64,000 nt of DNA, taken from contig NW_024104620.1 in NCBI RefSeq assembly GCF_003945595.2, positions 4,025,927 to 4,089,926 on the forward strand, given 5' to 3'. This DNA is from Pipra filicauda. Its lineage: Eukaryota > Chordata > Aves > Passeriformes > Pipridae. The position numbers and the translations under genes are program-made. Positions 29,643 to 42,119 of the stretch are shown here, in pieces; the first letter of the stretch is position 1, and each line of letters opens with the position of its first letter. The notes beneath the pieces are model-generated. The model saw nothing but the letters and a program-made list of their open reading frames with translations, did no database searches and was not told the origin of the DNA.

Positions 29643-32600
29643 TTTCATCTGGCACCTCCCTCCCCTGCCTGCAAAATGAAACACAAATCTGAAAGTGAGA
29701 GCTCAGTCAGCTCCAGAGGTGCTGGACTCAGCAAAGGGGAACACACGGATCAGACACGCCTGTTACAAGAAGGCTCCCAGGCTCAGCACAGGTAGCTCCT
29801 GCTCTCCCTTTGCATGGGGTACAGCTGTTCCTCAGGCTCTGGGATACAGGCTGGCAGCTCCTACAGCCTCTGCTTGTATTCCCAGGCTTCTGCAAGGGCT
29901 TACTCACAGCAGCTGATCAACAGCAGTGAGCTGTTCTCCATTAGCTCCTGTCTCAGTTACATGACACAGGTCCCCTGACTCTCAAATATTCCCTGCTCTA
30001 AAGGCTGAGAGATTATTATGGAATAAAAAGCAACTTTACCCACAATAGATATTCTGCAGTAATGCTCTGCCAGAATCTTCATTCTGAAGATTCTCCTTAT
30101 GCTGACAGGTCCCATTTTGCTGTGTGTCTCTGGATAACTGATTTTTACCTCCCTGCACTTCATCTACTGCCTTAGTGGTAACTCTGACCATAATTCCTTC
30201 TGAATCCCTGAGGAAAAGCTACATCTCTTAAATCCTTGTTGATGCAGTAGAGAGCACCTTCCGATTTCCCATCTCACAGCACACAGTGTCACCACAGTGT
30301 CACCAAAAAGCACAACACATAAAACCCTGCCTGTCCTTCTGACCTAGCCTACAAAAACTGCAGTGCTCCAGCAACTCCTCCTCAATCCCTGGAATCTTCC
30401 TCTCAAATCCCTGCAAGTTCCTTCAGGGTTAGCAAAGACAGGAAAAATCCACTGTGCCAGACATCCTCCCAGTTCACCAAGTCATTTGTACTCAGGATTT
30501 CCTGTGTTGCACATTCTTACATGAAGCTACGGCGCAAATGAATGGTCAAGGTAACAGAAACTTTCACCGAGCAGTTTTCATGGAACATAAAAGGCATTTA
30601 CAGCCTGCTGCTGCTGAGGGCTTTGTGAAAGCAGGAGCTCAGAGAAATGACTGAAGTTAAATTTTCAAAGCCCACTTCACAGGTAAGAGAGGCTTTCAGA
30701 GCTCAGAGAACAAGGTCACTGAACTAACTATTTACAGAGAGTAACAAGGAGGGAACAAATGCCTTATTTGACCACCTGTGTTATTCTTCCACTCAACAAA
30801 ACTCCACGTGGAAGGAAGGTCAGCAGAGCCATGGGCAGGGGTAAATGTGGCATCATAGTTAAAACAAGATACAAAGCAATGTCTCTTAGATCACCAAGAT
30901 CAAGGCATAAGGCAAATCTCCCAGACCAAACCACCAGGAAAGATAAATAAAAGTAGCACTTCTGTGTCACAGGAATGTTGTAAAGTTTGTTGTTATCTAA
31001 ACCACCAGCTTCTCAGATGGATGTTGTCAAAAACAAACATCCCATAGGAACACATTCTGTGAGCCACTACATTAATCTATGACCAAAAGCAAGAGCAGAA
31101 TTCCCTCTACACTGGAAAAAAAATTCCCCTTTAGTGCAAACTCAGTTACTCTTCCCCAGTTTGCATCTAACTGCTCATATGCCATCGACCTCAGAAACAG
31201 ATTTTCTTTTAAATAAATGGGCTGACTGCTTTTCAAACACACGTTCAGTGTTTCTGAGCAGAGCCAAATATAATAACAACATAAGACAAAAGACACCCTG
31301 TGCAGCCTTATGCCTCATTCTCCCTGCAGTACCAGGTTTAACTTCAATTTTCTGTAGCTGTAATCAACGCCAAAGGTGCCTCGCAGGCCACGCGTTGCTT
31401 GAGACTGACAGGCACAGGACCACCAGACAGGCAGCTCCCACTAAATTTAACTCCATTTGTGGCTACCTGCAGACTGACAGGATCTTTGTAAGTCTGGTCA
31501 GATTGCAACCCTCTCCTTCGTCTGAAGCTGAAAACGCACACGGTGTGTTAAAGCGAGATCTTCACCATAAAGGCACGTACAAACAAGTCACCATGGAGGG
31601 TACTAAATTTCAAATAAACACCTTCCTAGTTCCTCTGTCATCCACATATCTGTCCACATATGCATGTGCTTTGATCTCTGAGTAAATGAGATTTACTCTG
31701 TTCTCACCGAGGTATAAGCTACCTTGGACTACTTCACATATACCAAGGAATAGGATATGCAGCCACAGAGTCACCCCTGGGTACTGAATATGCTGTAGGT
31801 TCACAGCTGAACTTGTCCCCATGATAATTTATTCACTTGTGTGCAGTTGATGCATAAGCATGAACTACCTTGACATTAAAAACATTAAAAAAAATAAATA
31901 AATACAGTGAATACCACTGGACTAGTTGGATTAGGTGAGGTCAGCACTGTGTGTGCTAGCTGACTTTAAAAGCTTGCCTTCTGACTTTTCTTTTACTTTT
32001 TAATGTGTCTTTTTCACATTTTTAAAAATCTCATAGGTATTTTGCACTTGCTCATACAGACACACGTTATTCTGAGCTGTGACAAGACTTTAAAGTACAT
32101 CAGCTACTGCATCTAAAAGAGAAATAGCCTGCCCTCACTGCCGTCTACTTGACATATGCCATTAGAAGGCTCACAATTTGTTTGTGAAAATGCAAACAGA
32201 AAATGGCCAGATATGACACATATTTATTAAGCTCCTCCCAGTGAAGCTGATTTCTCCTGCCACACTCCCTAATACAAGCTATCGGGCAGGACCTCACATT
32301 GCTTCAGCCTCAGCACATCGACTTACCAAAGAAACTGCCCCGTCCAATCCAAGTCAAACACTGATTTCAGCTGATGAAAGGAAGGAGCTGGGCTGGCCCC
32401 TGTCCACAGCACGTGCGCTGGCGACTCACACTTCCCCTTGGTGCTCAGCCAGCGCCTCAGCCTGCCTTAGCAGGAACCATCTGTGGGGATGAAAGAGCAC
32501 CTCAACTTCCAAATTTACTTCCAGCCTTGAGAGCAGCCAGACTCCTCTCTCCTCCAGGAACCACTAAATAACACAGCACACGGCTTCCTGAACAGGCAGG

Positions 32601-32774
32601 CTCTGCCAGGGGCAATCCCTGTGTCCGTGTGCTCTGGGGTTTCTCGTTTTCGCTACACGTTGTCTGGAGCATTCTGATCACAGACCAGTTTTAATGGTGG
32701 ATAATAAGGCAATTCCTATGAGAACACTTCTAAGGTGTTTGCATCCCGGTTGGTCACATACTGCTACACAGGTC

Positions 32775-32970
32775 TTAGTAATAGTAATGGTTATAATTAG
32801 CTCCTATACAGCACTTGCCTCTTTTTATAATTTTTCCTAAGATACGGAGATGTAGAGAGCTTTCACCTCATTTTAAGGACAGGGAAACTGAGGTATTGAA
32901 AGGGAGGTAATGATGAAATGTAAATGCCAGCAGTAACATGAGGCACAAAACCAGGTCTCCTCCATCCTAG
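32775..32970 (-). mobile_element. Ancient MIR-like SINE
   Basis: The + strand shows, in order, a ttataattagctcctatacag segment, 'cacctcattttaaggacag', 'ggaaactgaggtattgaaag', and 'aaaccaggtctcctccatc'. This is the order of a reverse-complemented MIR core and tail (…cattttacagatgaggaaactgaggcacagag… …aacccaggtct…). Divergence is high, as expected for a relic older than the bird–mammal split or for a related CORE-SINE. Confidence 0.6.
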
Positions 32971-34268
32971 CTGGGTGCTTCAGGCAACACAGCTGGGAAG
33001 CTCCATATCCCATTACCCATATACCGAGTCACCGAGTTCCCCCAGCAAGGATCTTATTTTTCATTATGGAGTGAAAAATAAAACAAGCCACAGGGCTCTA
33101 ACTCCTCCTGCAAGCCAGAGACAACGCGGCCAGAAATTTCTGTGGCAAACGACACAGTGCAAATGCAGTGTGAGGAGAGTGGCAGCAGCCAGCCCGTGGA
33201 GGTGCTGGGCTGTGGTATCACTCATTACCGGGAGAGAGGGGCAGCGTTACCTCAGCTGTCAGAAAACAGGCTGGCTGCTGATTAATCCAAAACGCTGCTG
33301 TTGAGATGAGCGACCTCGTGGTCACCGGCGTCCTCAAACAAAATGTAAAGGCTCAAAAGGAAGGCATTACAAATATCTACCTTGAGTTCTCATCAGGTCT
33401 TGGGGACGGGCTCAGTAACGCTTAAGTCTATTATTCTGTGTGGCCATTGCCAGCAATATAAGAGATCTCTGAAATTCAACTTGTTAATACTAAGGATTAA
33501 AGCAGACAGGGTAACTGAATTTCATACCTTTTTTTTTTGTTGTTTTTGCCAGCATATGAGATCAAGGACTCAGCAGTCTTCTACAGAGGGAAATACCTGT
33601 GAACTCAAACATGCCTACTGTCCACCGCTCTCCACTACCTGTCAGTTCTAAAAATAAGGTTCAAGAAGCTCCTCAGCAAGCCCAAAGGAATAAAACTACA
33701 GACCCTGCTAAATAGCACCCAAGAAGGTAAGAAAGAGAACCCAGGTGGTTCTTGATTGTTTTTAAGCAAGATGAGAAGACACGGAGAAACCTTAAGAGAA
33801 CCAGAGCAGAGTCAGAGCTGTTTGACCTGGGGTCACAGCCTCTTGATTTCATTATTTCAGCCTGAAAGCACCCCAGGAACTGCTCTGGCAAACCAGAACT
33901 GAGCCAGGCTCTGGGCATGTCTCCCCCTCCACAGCACCCCCAGACACTGCCCCTGCACCCCACACCTGCACAGCACTGTCTGTGTGCTTTACCCAGCCAT
34001 CCCCAGTCACGGACAGCATGGCAAGGAGCACAGGGAGCTACAGTGGGACCAAACCAGCCTCTCTCCATCATGGCATGGCACCTTATCCTGACCAGGGCTG
34101 GCACTGAGGAACATCCCCATGGGGTACAGCCCTGGCTGCCCAGAGCCTCACCACACACTCACCTGGTCCCTCAGAGGTTGAGGGGCAGCTGCAGCAGCTT
34201 TATGGATGGCTGTGACCCTGCTCCCGCTGAGAGGCTCCTCTACCCTCACAGCCCTGAAGCCCCTTCCC

Positions 34269-34348
34269 AAAATGGCCACCCACGAACCGCCCACATGGCT
34301 GACCCACAAAATGGCCGCTGCCCCCCACAGCCGCCCCACAAAATGGCC
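34269..34348. repeat. Three tandem AAAATGGCC (YY1-like) motifs
   Basis: AAAATGGCC occurs at 34269, 34308 and 34340, each followed by A/G, C and preceded by a C-rich stretch; related catggctg units lie between. Read on the minus strand these are GGCCATTTT, the YY1 core type. The cluster lies 57-136 bp beyond the CORT poly(A) signal. Confidence 0.7.
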
Positions 34349-34404
34349 GCCACCCCCCATGGCTGCCCCACACAGAGGCACAGACAGTCCCCGAGGCGCC
34401 ATGC

Positions 34405-34410
34405 TTTATT
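34405..34410 (-). terminator. CORT: CORT poly(A) signal
   Basis: AATAAA on the minus strand, about 100 nt after the CORT stop codon, giving a short 3' UTR as is usual for somatostatin-family genes. Confidence 0.8.
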
Positions 34411-34507
34411 CTGAGGGGTGGAGGGCACAGCAAGGGAGCTGGGGGAGACAAGGAAGACAAGGAGTGGGGAGGGCGTTTGCAGACTGGCAGGGCCAGGCTG
34501 GGCAGCA

Positions 34508-37500
34508 CTAGCAGGAGGTGAAGGTTTTCCAGAAGAAGTTCTTGCAGGGCGCCTTGCGCTCCCGCTGCGAGAGCTGGGCGAGCCGGCCCAGCACCGCCCG
34601 CTCCTCCTCCAGCTTGCCCTCCTCCTCCAGGTCTGGGGCAGCTGCCTCATGCCCCATATCCACGCCGTCCAGCAGGCCTGCCAGCATCTTCAGGATGGCG
34701 TCCTTCCGCACTGTGCTCTGTTCCTGTGGGCAGAGAGCAGGGAAAGTGACGCACAGAGGGCCTGTCCCCCACAGCCATCGAGGTCCCTTTGTGTCCCCCT
34801 GCCATCCCTGGTGTCCTTCCCTTGGAGTCGATGCTTTTCCCTTCGGCAGAGCTGTGCCAGAGCTGAGGGATATGTGGCTGCTGAGGGCACTGCTCCTGTC
34901 TCCCCTCCCTGTCCAGCTCAGCCAGCTGGACTCTCACATGTGCCATGTTACAGCTGGAAAAGAGCTGCTAACAAATAGACTTGAATTGGCTGTGAAGTCC
35001 CTCGCTGCCCACACTAATTAAATTTCAGTGAATGCCAAGCTGCCTCTTCCCCTGGTCAGCCCGTGCTCCCTTCACTGCTCTGACTGCCTGGCATCCACCC
35101 TGGGAAGGTGAGGGAAAAGGCACACGGTCCTGGGAAGAGGCACAGAGTCCTGAGCAATATTAAATTAAGCTCACGGGGGGATGTACTCCGCTGTAAAATG
35201 AAATGCAACAAGGAGAAGGATGCCCCAAAATCTGCAGCAAAATATTGCATCAGTGGAGGCAGGCAGCTGTATTTCTAGAACAAGAACCTGTGTTTCCATA
35301 GCCTGACCCTGGGGGAAGGTGGGATGAAATGGGAGCCGCTGAGTTCCATCCCTTTGCTGTAGCAGAGCCTGTGTTTTGGGGTTTGAGGGATTTCTGCCAG
35401 TACAAGCTGTGAGTTGTCGTGTTTCTCTCAACTTTACATCCAGCAAATCTGAGGAATTATCTCGTGCCTGAACATTTCTGGTCTCTGTGGTTCCTTAGCA
35501 GGGACAGCTGGTACTGGCCAAACTGGGATAGATGGTTTGACAGGAACAGATCCTGTTTCCCATGTGGATGGGAATCTTGGAAGCACATTTCCATGTCAGT
35601 CCTCACAAATGCCATATTTACTGCTGGGACTGCTGTCTCTGTCAGCACCAGCATTCACTAAGGACCACTTGGTGAGCAACTCAAAAGATGGATAAATACA
35701 GGCAGTAGCAATTATCCTGAGTTTACATTACAGAAGGTTTATGGGCATTTTTTAATCACTTTCTTAGCTCTAGTAACAAGCCTTGTTTCTGCACAAGGGG
35801 AACCGAGGCACAGAAAAACTCCATGCTGTATTTGTGGCAGAAGAGAAGGTAAAGCCAGTTTGTGCTCATTCTGATTCCTTCTCCTGTGCTGCAAGTACAG
35901 AAGTGCCTTGAGCCTTTGGGAGATATACTGGGACGGGGGAACCCCTTAAGTGTATCTCCTGGGTCATGTCTTCCTTGGAAGCTTCTTTCCTAGCTGTAAG
36001 TGCTGTGTTTGGAAATAACCGAGCAGAGCCAGCGGCCTCAGACTGAGGGGTGGGGAAGGCAAAGCTCAGCCCATGTTAGGGGATATTCCTTCTGCCTGAT
36101 CAGCTGTGGCTGTCGGTGAAACCTGGCAGCTCTTCCCTGCACTAATCCACTGCTCACATCCTTTCTGCCTGGAGCTGTGCTCAAAGAGATCCACACTCTC
36201 TGGGAGCAGTTTGACATCTCAGCACGGTGGGTTGGGGCAAACCCTTGGGGAGCTGCTCCATTCCCTGTGCTCCATCCATCAGTGCATCAGAGGGAACACA
36301 TCTTCCTTTTGCATTGTAATGCATTTTATAGGGGCTTATATGTAAAATCCCGATGCTTTTCTTACTTAAAACATCTGTCTGAGTTACAGCAGTGGTGACT
36401 GCAGGGATTGGTTCATCAGTATCTAACAGTTTTTCAGTTTGTAGAATGCTCTATAATAGATATAATGATTCTCTTTAATTGTATCATTATTTTGTAAGCA
36501 ACAGTGCGCAGAAGACTAGGAGTCATTACACTCAAATTAATTTTTACCAAAGCCTTATTTATCAATTTATTCCCTACAATTTGTTTCTTTTTTTCCCCAG
36601 CAGCTGGGATTTGCACCAGAATTTACTTCTTAAAAAAAGAGTTTACTTTTTAAGTGCTGGGTTCGTTACTATAAGAACGCGGAGCTGAAAGTTTCCAGTT
36701 ATCCCCAGAAGGGTTAATCCCAGGCAGCTGCAGGAGCCCTGATCTGACAGAACTCCAGCCCCAGCACCTCACACTGTGCACGGTTCTTTCTTGCAGCCAG
36801 TTTCGTTGTTAATGGGATGTGAGCCCACTCCTGGAGCAGCGAGACACTGATGGATGAGCTGGAGCCAACACTGAGACAGAAAAAACGATGTGGACACGCA
36901 CAAAGGAGAAGTTGGTGCCTGTGAAACCAACACTGGGATCCTTCCCTTCTCTGGAATAACAGCAGCCTTATGGATACAGCCTGAACTGGACTGATGACTA
37001 ACCAGAGCTCAGAAGAACATCAGGGATGGCAGGGAACATGCAGGTGAGAGAACTGAGGGGCGAGGGCAAGAAAACAGGGCTTGTAATCACGTTATGCTAT
37101 TGCTTCCTACCCCTTTGGCCTCTTAGGGAAACAGCATGGCAAAATAAAGTTATTATAGCGCTCCAGCCATTATAATATTAGGGTTTTGCCAGTTGGTAGG
37201 GTAATTATACTGCTATAATAAGTTCTGCCACTGCATAGAGCTGTGCTGGTTCAGAGTGTAATTATTCTAGCAGAACTATGTCAGTATAACTCCCCTTGTG
37301 AATACTACTCTGGAAAAAGCAATTTTATTCTGATATAATTACTTCATTTATGATTCCTCTGTTACTTTCCTACTGAACCCATCTTTTAAACATTTGTCCT
37401 TCCCATGAGTCCTATTTAAAATATCATCTCCCTTGATCATTTTACCAATTATGTATCTTTTCTCTCCCTCCCTAGTACTCTGCTTTATTCTCTCATGCTG

Positions 37501-37892
37501 TACCATTTCAGTAATATTTTCTCCTTTTCCCTCTGCTCTCTGCTGTTCATTTTGCCAGTTTTTGCTTAGCTCAGACTTCACTTTTGCAGCCCCTGGCATC
37601 TGGTACCTTTCTAAATCAGCTGGGTAGAGCTGTAGGAACAGCCCCAGGGTCAGCAGCATGTGAAGCTGTAGTGCCTTGGAATATAGATGGGTGGGAGAGT
37701 TGTTTGCATCAGGTAAAGCCTAACTGCCCTTATCCCCCCTCCCCTGGCTCTGTCCTCACCCAGCTCCTGCCCAGGGTGGCTTTTACTCACCCTGGTGCTC
37801 TGGATGGCCAGTCTCTCTTCCCCAGGCAGTGCCGTGGCTCTCACACTCCACACCAGCAGCAGCACGGACACCAGGCTGGCCACCAGCTGCAT
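34508..37892 (-). CDS. CORT: Prepro-cortistatin / somatostatin-2, complete, two exons
   Basis: Exon 1 is 37791-37892 and exon 2 is 34508-34723, joined by a phase-0 intron of 3067 nt with a GTGAGT donor and CCCACAG acceptor. The product has 105 residues. It begins with a signal peptide (MQLVASLVSVLLLVWSVRA), continues through a propeptide with EQSTVRKDAILKMLAGLLDG and an acidic stretch, and ends QRERKAPCKNFFWKTFTSC before TAG. Cleavage after the dibasic RK would release APCKNFFWKTFTSC, a Pro2 form of somatostatin-14 with the Cys3–Cys14 ring and the FWKT receptor-binding core. This is the known mature form of non-mammalian somatostatin-2, the orthologue of mammalian cortistatin. It is a secreted neuropeptide acting on somatostatin receptors. 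Exon 1 by itself lacks a domain match, but its signal peptide, phase and promoter support it. Confidence 0.93.
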
Positions 37893-37984
37893 GATGCACA
37901 GGCTGGGACTGGTGCTGAATGAGGAAGACTCAGAGAGGGAGCTGCTCCTGGGCTCTCTTCTGCCTCAGACAATGGCTGCAGCCC

Positions 37985-38030
37985 CTTTTATAGCCCTCCC
38001 CCAGCCCAGTGGGTGACGCAAACAATTAAG
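37985..38030 (-). promoter_or_regulatory. CORT: CORT promoter: TATA box, CRE-like site, TAAT site
   Basis: On the minus strand a TATAAAAG box lies at 37985-37992, about 93 bp upstream of the start codon. A CRE-like TGCGTCA lies at 38014-38020, some 25 bp further upstream, followed by a TTAATTG homeodomain-type site at 38022-38028. The spacing mirrors the known somatostatin promoter, in which a CRE sits near -45 and TAAT elements bind PDX1-type factors. Function is inferred from that family. Confidence 0.7.
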
Positions 38031-38999
38031 TCTATATCAAAGGCAAATTAGACTTTGGAGAGGTTGTTAACACTTGGCTGCTTGAGTGGGATACTTCAGT
38101 GCCTCTGGGCTCTCCATGTGCCAGACCTGCAGAGATTGAGGAAGCAAAGGCTTGGGACACTCCAGTAACATGCTGTTTCTTCACTCCAAGAAATTGTAGG
38201 CACTCTCTGTGCCTCTCCTAGGTAGCTGGATTCTGTTTGGGAAATAATGTTGGGTAGAAGAGGCCACCAGCTTGCACAAACCTGGATGATTCAGAGGGAA
38301 GAGGTAAAACTTCTGGCCACCAGTGCTTAGATATGGTCTTGGACCCTCAGCTGGTGTGTCCAAACAGCTCCAGGCTTTCAGGGTGTTTGGATCTGGGTCT
38401 CTGCATCGAGCAATGCATCTCACTGTGGGATGCCAACACGCCTGGCTTTCCCTGTAGGGTAACATGGGGACAGAGCTGCAGCTGTGCAGTTATATCCTCT
38501 GTCTGGAAAATGCACATCAAACCACCTGGAAGCCTGCTGAGGGTTATGGGGTCTTGTTCCTAGTGTTGCTTCAATCCCTCTTGAACCTATCCCAGGAGTG
38601 TAGGTCAACACAGTGGAGATGCTGGGTTTAAATGTGGTAAAACCCAAGTACTGAAAGGCTGGTCAGAGCCGGAGCTGCTCTGCCCTGAGAGGCTTAAAAA
38701 GGCTCCTGCTCTGCTGGCACTGACCACAGGCTGCTTGGAGTGTGTTCCTACCACCCCTGGTCAGCAGTTAATAATGCCTCCTCCTTGCCCCAAAAGCTGT
38801 CCCAGCAGTGGGACTGGTCCCTGGGCCAGCAGAAAGTGCTGTTGAGCACTGCTGTCTGCATTGTCCCCATCACTTGCCTGTGACATGCCTGTGAGATGCA
38901 GAGCTGAGATCCCAGCTCACCACCAGCCCTTTCTCCAGGAGCACTCGCCTCAGGGCAAGTCTTCCCCTGACCTTAACAACAAATGACAATCAAAAGATA

Positions 39000-39115
39000 A
39001 ATTGTTATCCTAATTTAGCACATTAAAAAAAAACAAACCACAGGGAGGTGACTTGGCCAGGGGATGCTGTGGCAGAATTAAGAACAGAAGGCAGGAAAAC
39101 CTGTTCCCCATTTCT
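39000..39115 (-). mobile_element. Possible MIR-like SINE relic
   Basis: The + strand reads attgttatcctaatttagca, then cacagggaggtgacttggcc, then gtggcagaattaagaacaga. These align by eye with the reverse-complemented MIR order (attattatcccattttac… cacagagaggttaagtgacttgcc… gtggcagagctgggat…). An internal A run interrupts it. Weaker than the copy at 32775. Confidence 0.45.
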
Positions 39116-41879
39116 CGCTCTTACCAGCATTACAGATCCTGGAAACAGCATGATGGAACTTTGCCTGCAAATAATCCAGCTCCTAATGCCAGCTACACCA
39201 GCTCTTGAGGGAAAAGATGCCACCACTTCCATGCACACTGTAAAAGAAATGCTGATTCCCTCACTGAAAGGCAGAAAAACTCTTTCCTGAGTCACAGAGC
39301 CTTGTGGGGGATAAGTAACAATCTAGCAATTTCTGGAAACGAATTTTCTTGGAAAACTTTGTAACCTCCTTGTTTCTCACCCTCCCCAAGTGAGAGGTGG
39401 CTGCCACGCACCACTTCCAGATGAAACATTATCTGTTTCCTTTGAACCTGATCTGGCTGGTTTATCAGAATTGCCGGGTAATGGATTCTGTCAAACACTT
39501 CCCAGCCAGCCCGGGGCTGAGGCAGAGCAGGAGAGCTCCGGGCTCCAGCGAGCAGAGAAACCACAGGGACCTGCCAAATGACCCGCAGCCGATCTGCTCC
39601 AGGAGGGGTGAACTGGGGGAAGAGCAAATGGAGAAAACACACTTGGCTGCTCAAGGGGAAGGAAGGGCAGGTCCTGGGAGTGTGAGATGTGCTGGGGCTG
39701 ACAGGTGAGCCCTGCACTGGGGCTGTGAGCAGGACTCACCCCGTGGGCCGTGCAGACAGCAGGGGCAGTGCGGGCGGGTCTCCATGCTGGGCCCATCTGC
39801 TCTGCCCACGCTGCTCGTTCCAATAAACACAGTTCTGTCTGCAGCTTCCCCTCGGAAGGGGCTGTTGTCTGTAATGCTCCACTGAGAGACTGGGGTCACA
39901 AGTGTGACGATGCTCCTACCAGAAAAGGAAGTGGTGAGTGAGAGATCAGCTGCTGGGGAGGCTCACAGGGATGTAAAGTGTGACCAGGCTGCCCTGAATC
40001 TGTCCTGGGGTTAAAGGGCAGTAACAAAATAACTGTTACCTCGTGAGCAGGGGTGACTTTGGAGAGAGCTCCTGCCCAGATACTCCAGCACCAAACCTGT
40101 GGCCCTGCTGACAAGCACAGCCCAGCCAAAACCTGTGTCTAGCCTGGGCAAGGCTGGGTGTCTGTTCCCAGCTGGGAGGGAGGGAACAGGGACACATCAA
40201 AGCACTTACACTCCAGTGCCCACAGTAGGACTGGATCTCTAAATCCAGACTAGTTTCCTCTGGGCTGTGCTACAGCATCTCTCGATATCAGACACCTCTT
40301 TTTCAGGTTGCTCCATCTTTTCTAGTGCCCTTCCCTTTCCTCTGCTGCTTCCCCTAGTTAGTCTGTCCTCTGGCCCCTTTGCAGACCCTGCACCTCCCCA
40401 CCACAGGCTTAGCACCATCTCCTTCACCAAAGAAGTAAAATAACTCTGTGGTGGTAAAATTTGTTCTTTTAAGTAATTGGATAGAGTTCAACATACAGCA
40501 CCAGGGTTGTTTGTACTTCCTACTGTTCCTATCCCATGTGCATTGGCTGTCTGACCTTTAAGAAGGCCCCAATTATTATTTTTTTTTTGCCAACCCTTAA
40601 AAGCTTATCACCCTGTACAGGAAAGGGTAAAGGTCTGCCCTTGGAACAATAAACACTTCTGATAATTCTTTCCTCTTACCACTTTCTCCCTGTTATCTGA
40701 AGTCGTGTTCCCTTTGGAAGTCGTGTTCCTTGATGCTTTCCTGCCCCCAGCTGCACATGGCCTGAGTGGGTTTCTGCCACTTCACAGTGAGGGTAGATCT
40801 GTCTGAAATCAGAATGCCTTTGAACACATCTCTGGGAGCCTGGCAGGGTGGGGATGCTCCAGAAGGAATTCCTGCATACAGTAACTTGAAAAGGCCTGGC
40901 TCTCCCAGGATTTTCTCCCACAGTCAGTGTGGCTCCAGCAGAGATGCACAGTGGGTTCAGAAGCACAGCAGAATATGTTTCCACAACCACACGAGACAAC
41001 CTCCATCTTTTTGTGACTAAGGCTGCACAAACAACATGCACTGGGAGAGGTTTTATCATTCAAGAAAGAGGTCCCTGACCTCTCCTCAGTGAGTCTGTGC
41101 AGCAGCAAAGACTGGGCACTGCTGGAACACAAAAACTATGACTGTGTCTGACACCAAATGCCACACTAAGGAATGAGATTATTTCTCAGTTGCCCTCCTA
41201 TATGGCCTGGATATTTGCTGCCTTCTGCCCGTTTGTTGCCTGGTCTGGGCTCAGGTCACCATGCCTTGAAGCACGTAGCAGAACCACATCAGGCTTCCTG
41301 CACGGTGTCTGGGTCCCAAAGGTGAGGCACTCAGCTGCAGCTGAAGGAAGGGTTCCAATGCCTTCCTGTCATTGCAGTCCTTGCTCTCTGCCCCCGAGAG
41401 TCCCTCGCTGCAAAGGCCAATGCAATAAATAAAGCAGTAGTCAGCTGACAGTTGTGAGCCTTCCTGGAAGGGGAAACCAATTTGTTCACGGGCCTGAAAT
41501 CACAGCTCATTTCTCAGGCAGTGTTCCCTGGCACTGTGCTCCCCAGGGCCCCGGAGGAGCACGCAGGTGGCTGTTCCAGCCTTGGCTTTCCACTGGCACT
41601 AATCTAACAAACCCAGGGAAGAGATTGTGGGAGCGTGGGCTGGAGCCTCGTCCCTGCTCAGAGCTCAGAGCAGGTGCAGGAGGAGGAGGGGAGGGCCCAG
41701 GGATGCTGCTCTCACAGCACACAGGACTGCAAGGCTGTTCCAGCTCTCTGGGGAGCGGGAGCTGGGGGAGCTGTGCTGCCTCCTCTGTCTGCCGACCCCA
41801 GAGGGACTCAGGAGGTGAGGGGGGGCAAGCAAAACGCCCCAGTGGTGCTCAAAGCCTTTTGTAGAACCGAAAAAAGGGA

Positions 41880-42119
41880 AATTTAGGTTAGATATTCATT
41901 GGGAAGAAATTTTTCACTGTGAGGGTGGTGAGACACTGGAACAGGCTGCCCAGGGAAGTTGTGGGTGCCACAACCCCGGCAATGTTCAAAGCCATGTTGG
42001 ATAAGGCCTTGAGCAATCTGGTCTAGTGGGAGGAGCCCCTGCCCATGGCAGGAGGGACTGGGACTGGTTGATCTTTAAGGTCCATTCCAACTCCTTAATA
42101 TTCTATGATTTTATGATTT
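41880..42119 (+). mobile_element. CR1 LINE 3' end
   Basis: Contains the CR1 blocks gagggtggtgagacactgga, acaggctgcccaggga, gttggataaggcctt, ggactggttgatcttt and aaggtccattccaact, and ends in the octamer-type repeat attctatgattttatgatt. It is in sense orientation and 5'-truncated. Confidence 0.92.

Larger units (their letters stand above)
19501..34404. other. Gene-poor interval between MASP2 and CORT
   Basis: No protein-coding exon with splice borders or family resemblance was found on either strand. Open frames of 60-180 codons occur (for example 31134-31685 on +) but show no domain, no matching splice sites and ordinary composition. Contents I can name are a 43-bp tandem duplication at 29557, a short AT hairpin at 27382-27414 and an ancient MIR-like SINE at 32775-32970. 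Enhancers or lncRNA could be present but cannot be shown here. Confidence 0.5.

Noticed and set aside
31134..31685. 183-codon + strand open frame
   Set aside because: No domain, no splice or promoter context, and frame extension relies on a non-ATG-like chance opening. Composition matches surrounding DNA.
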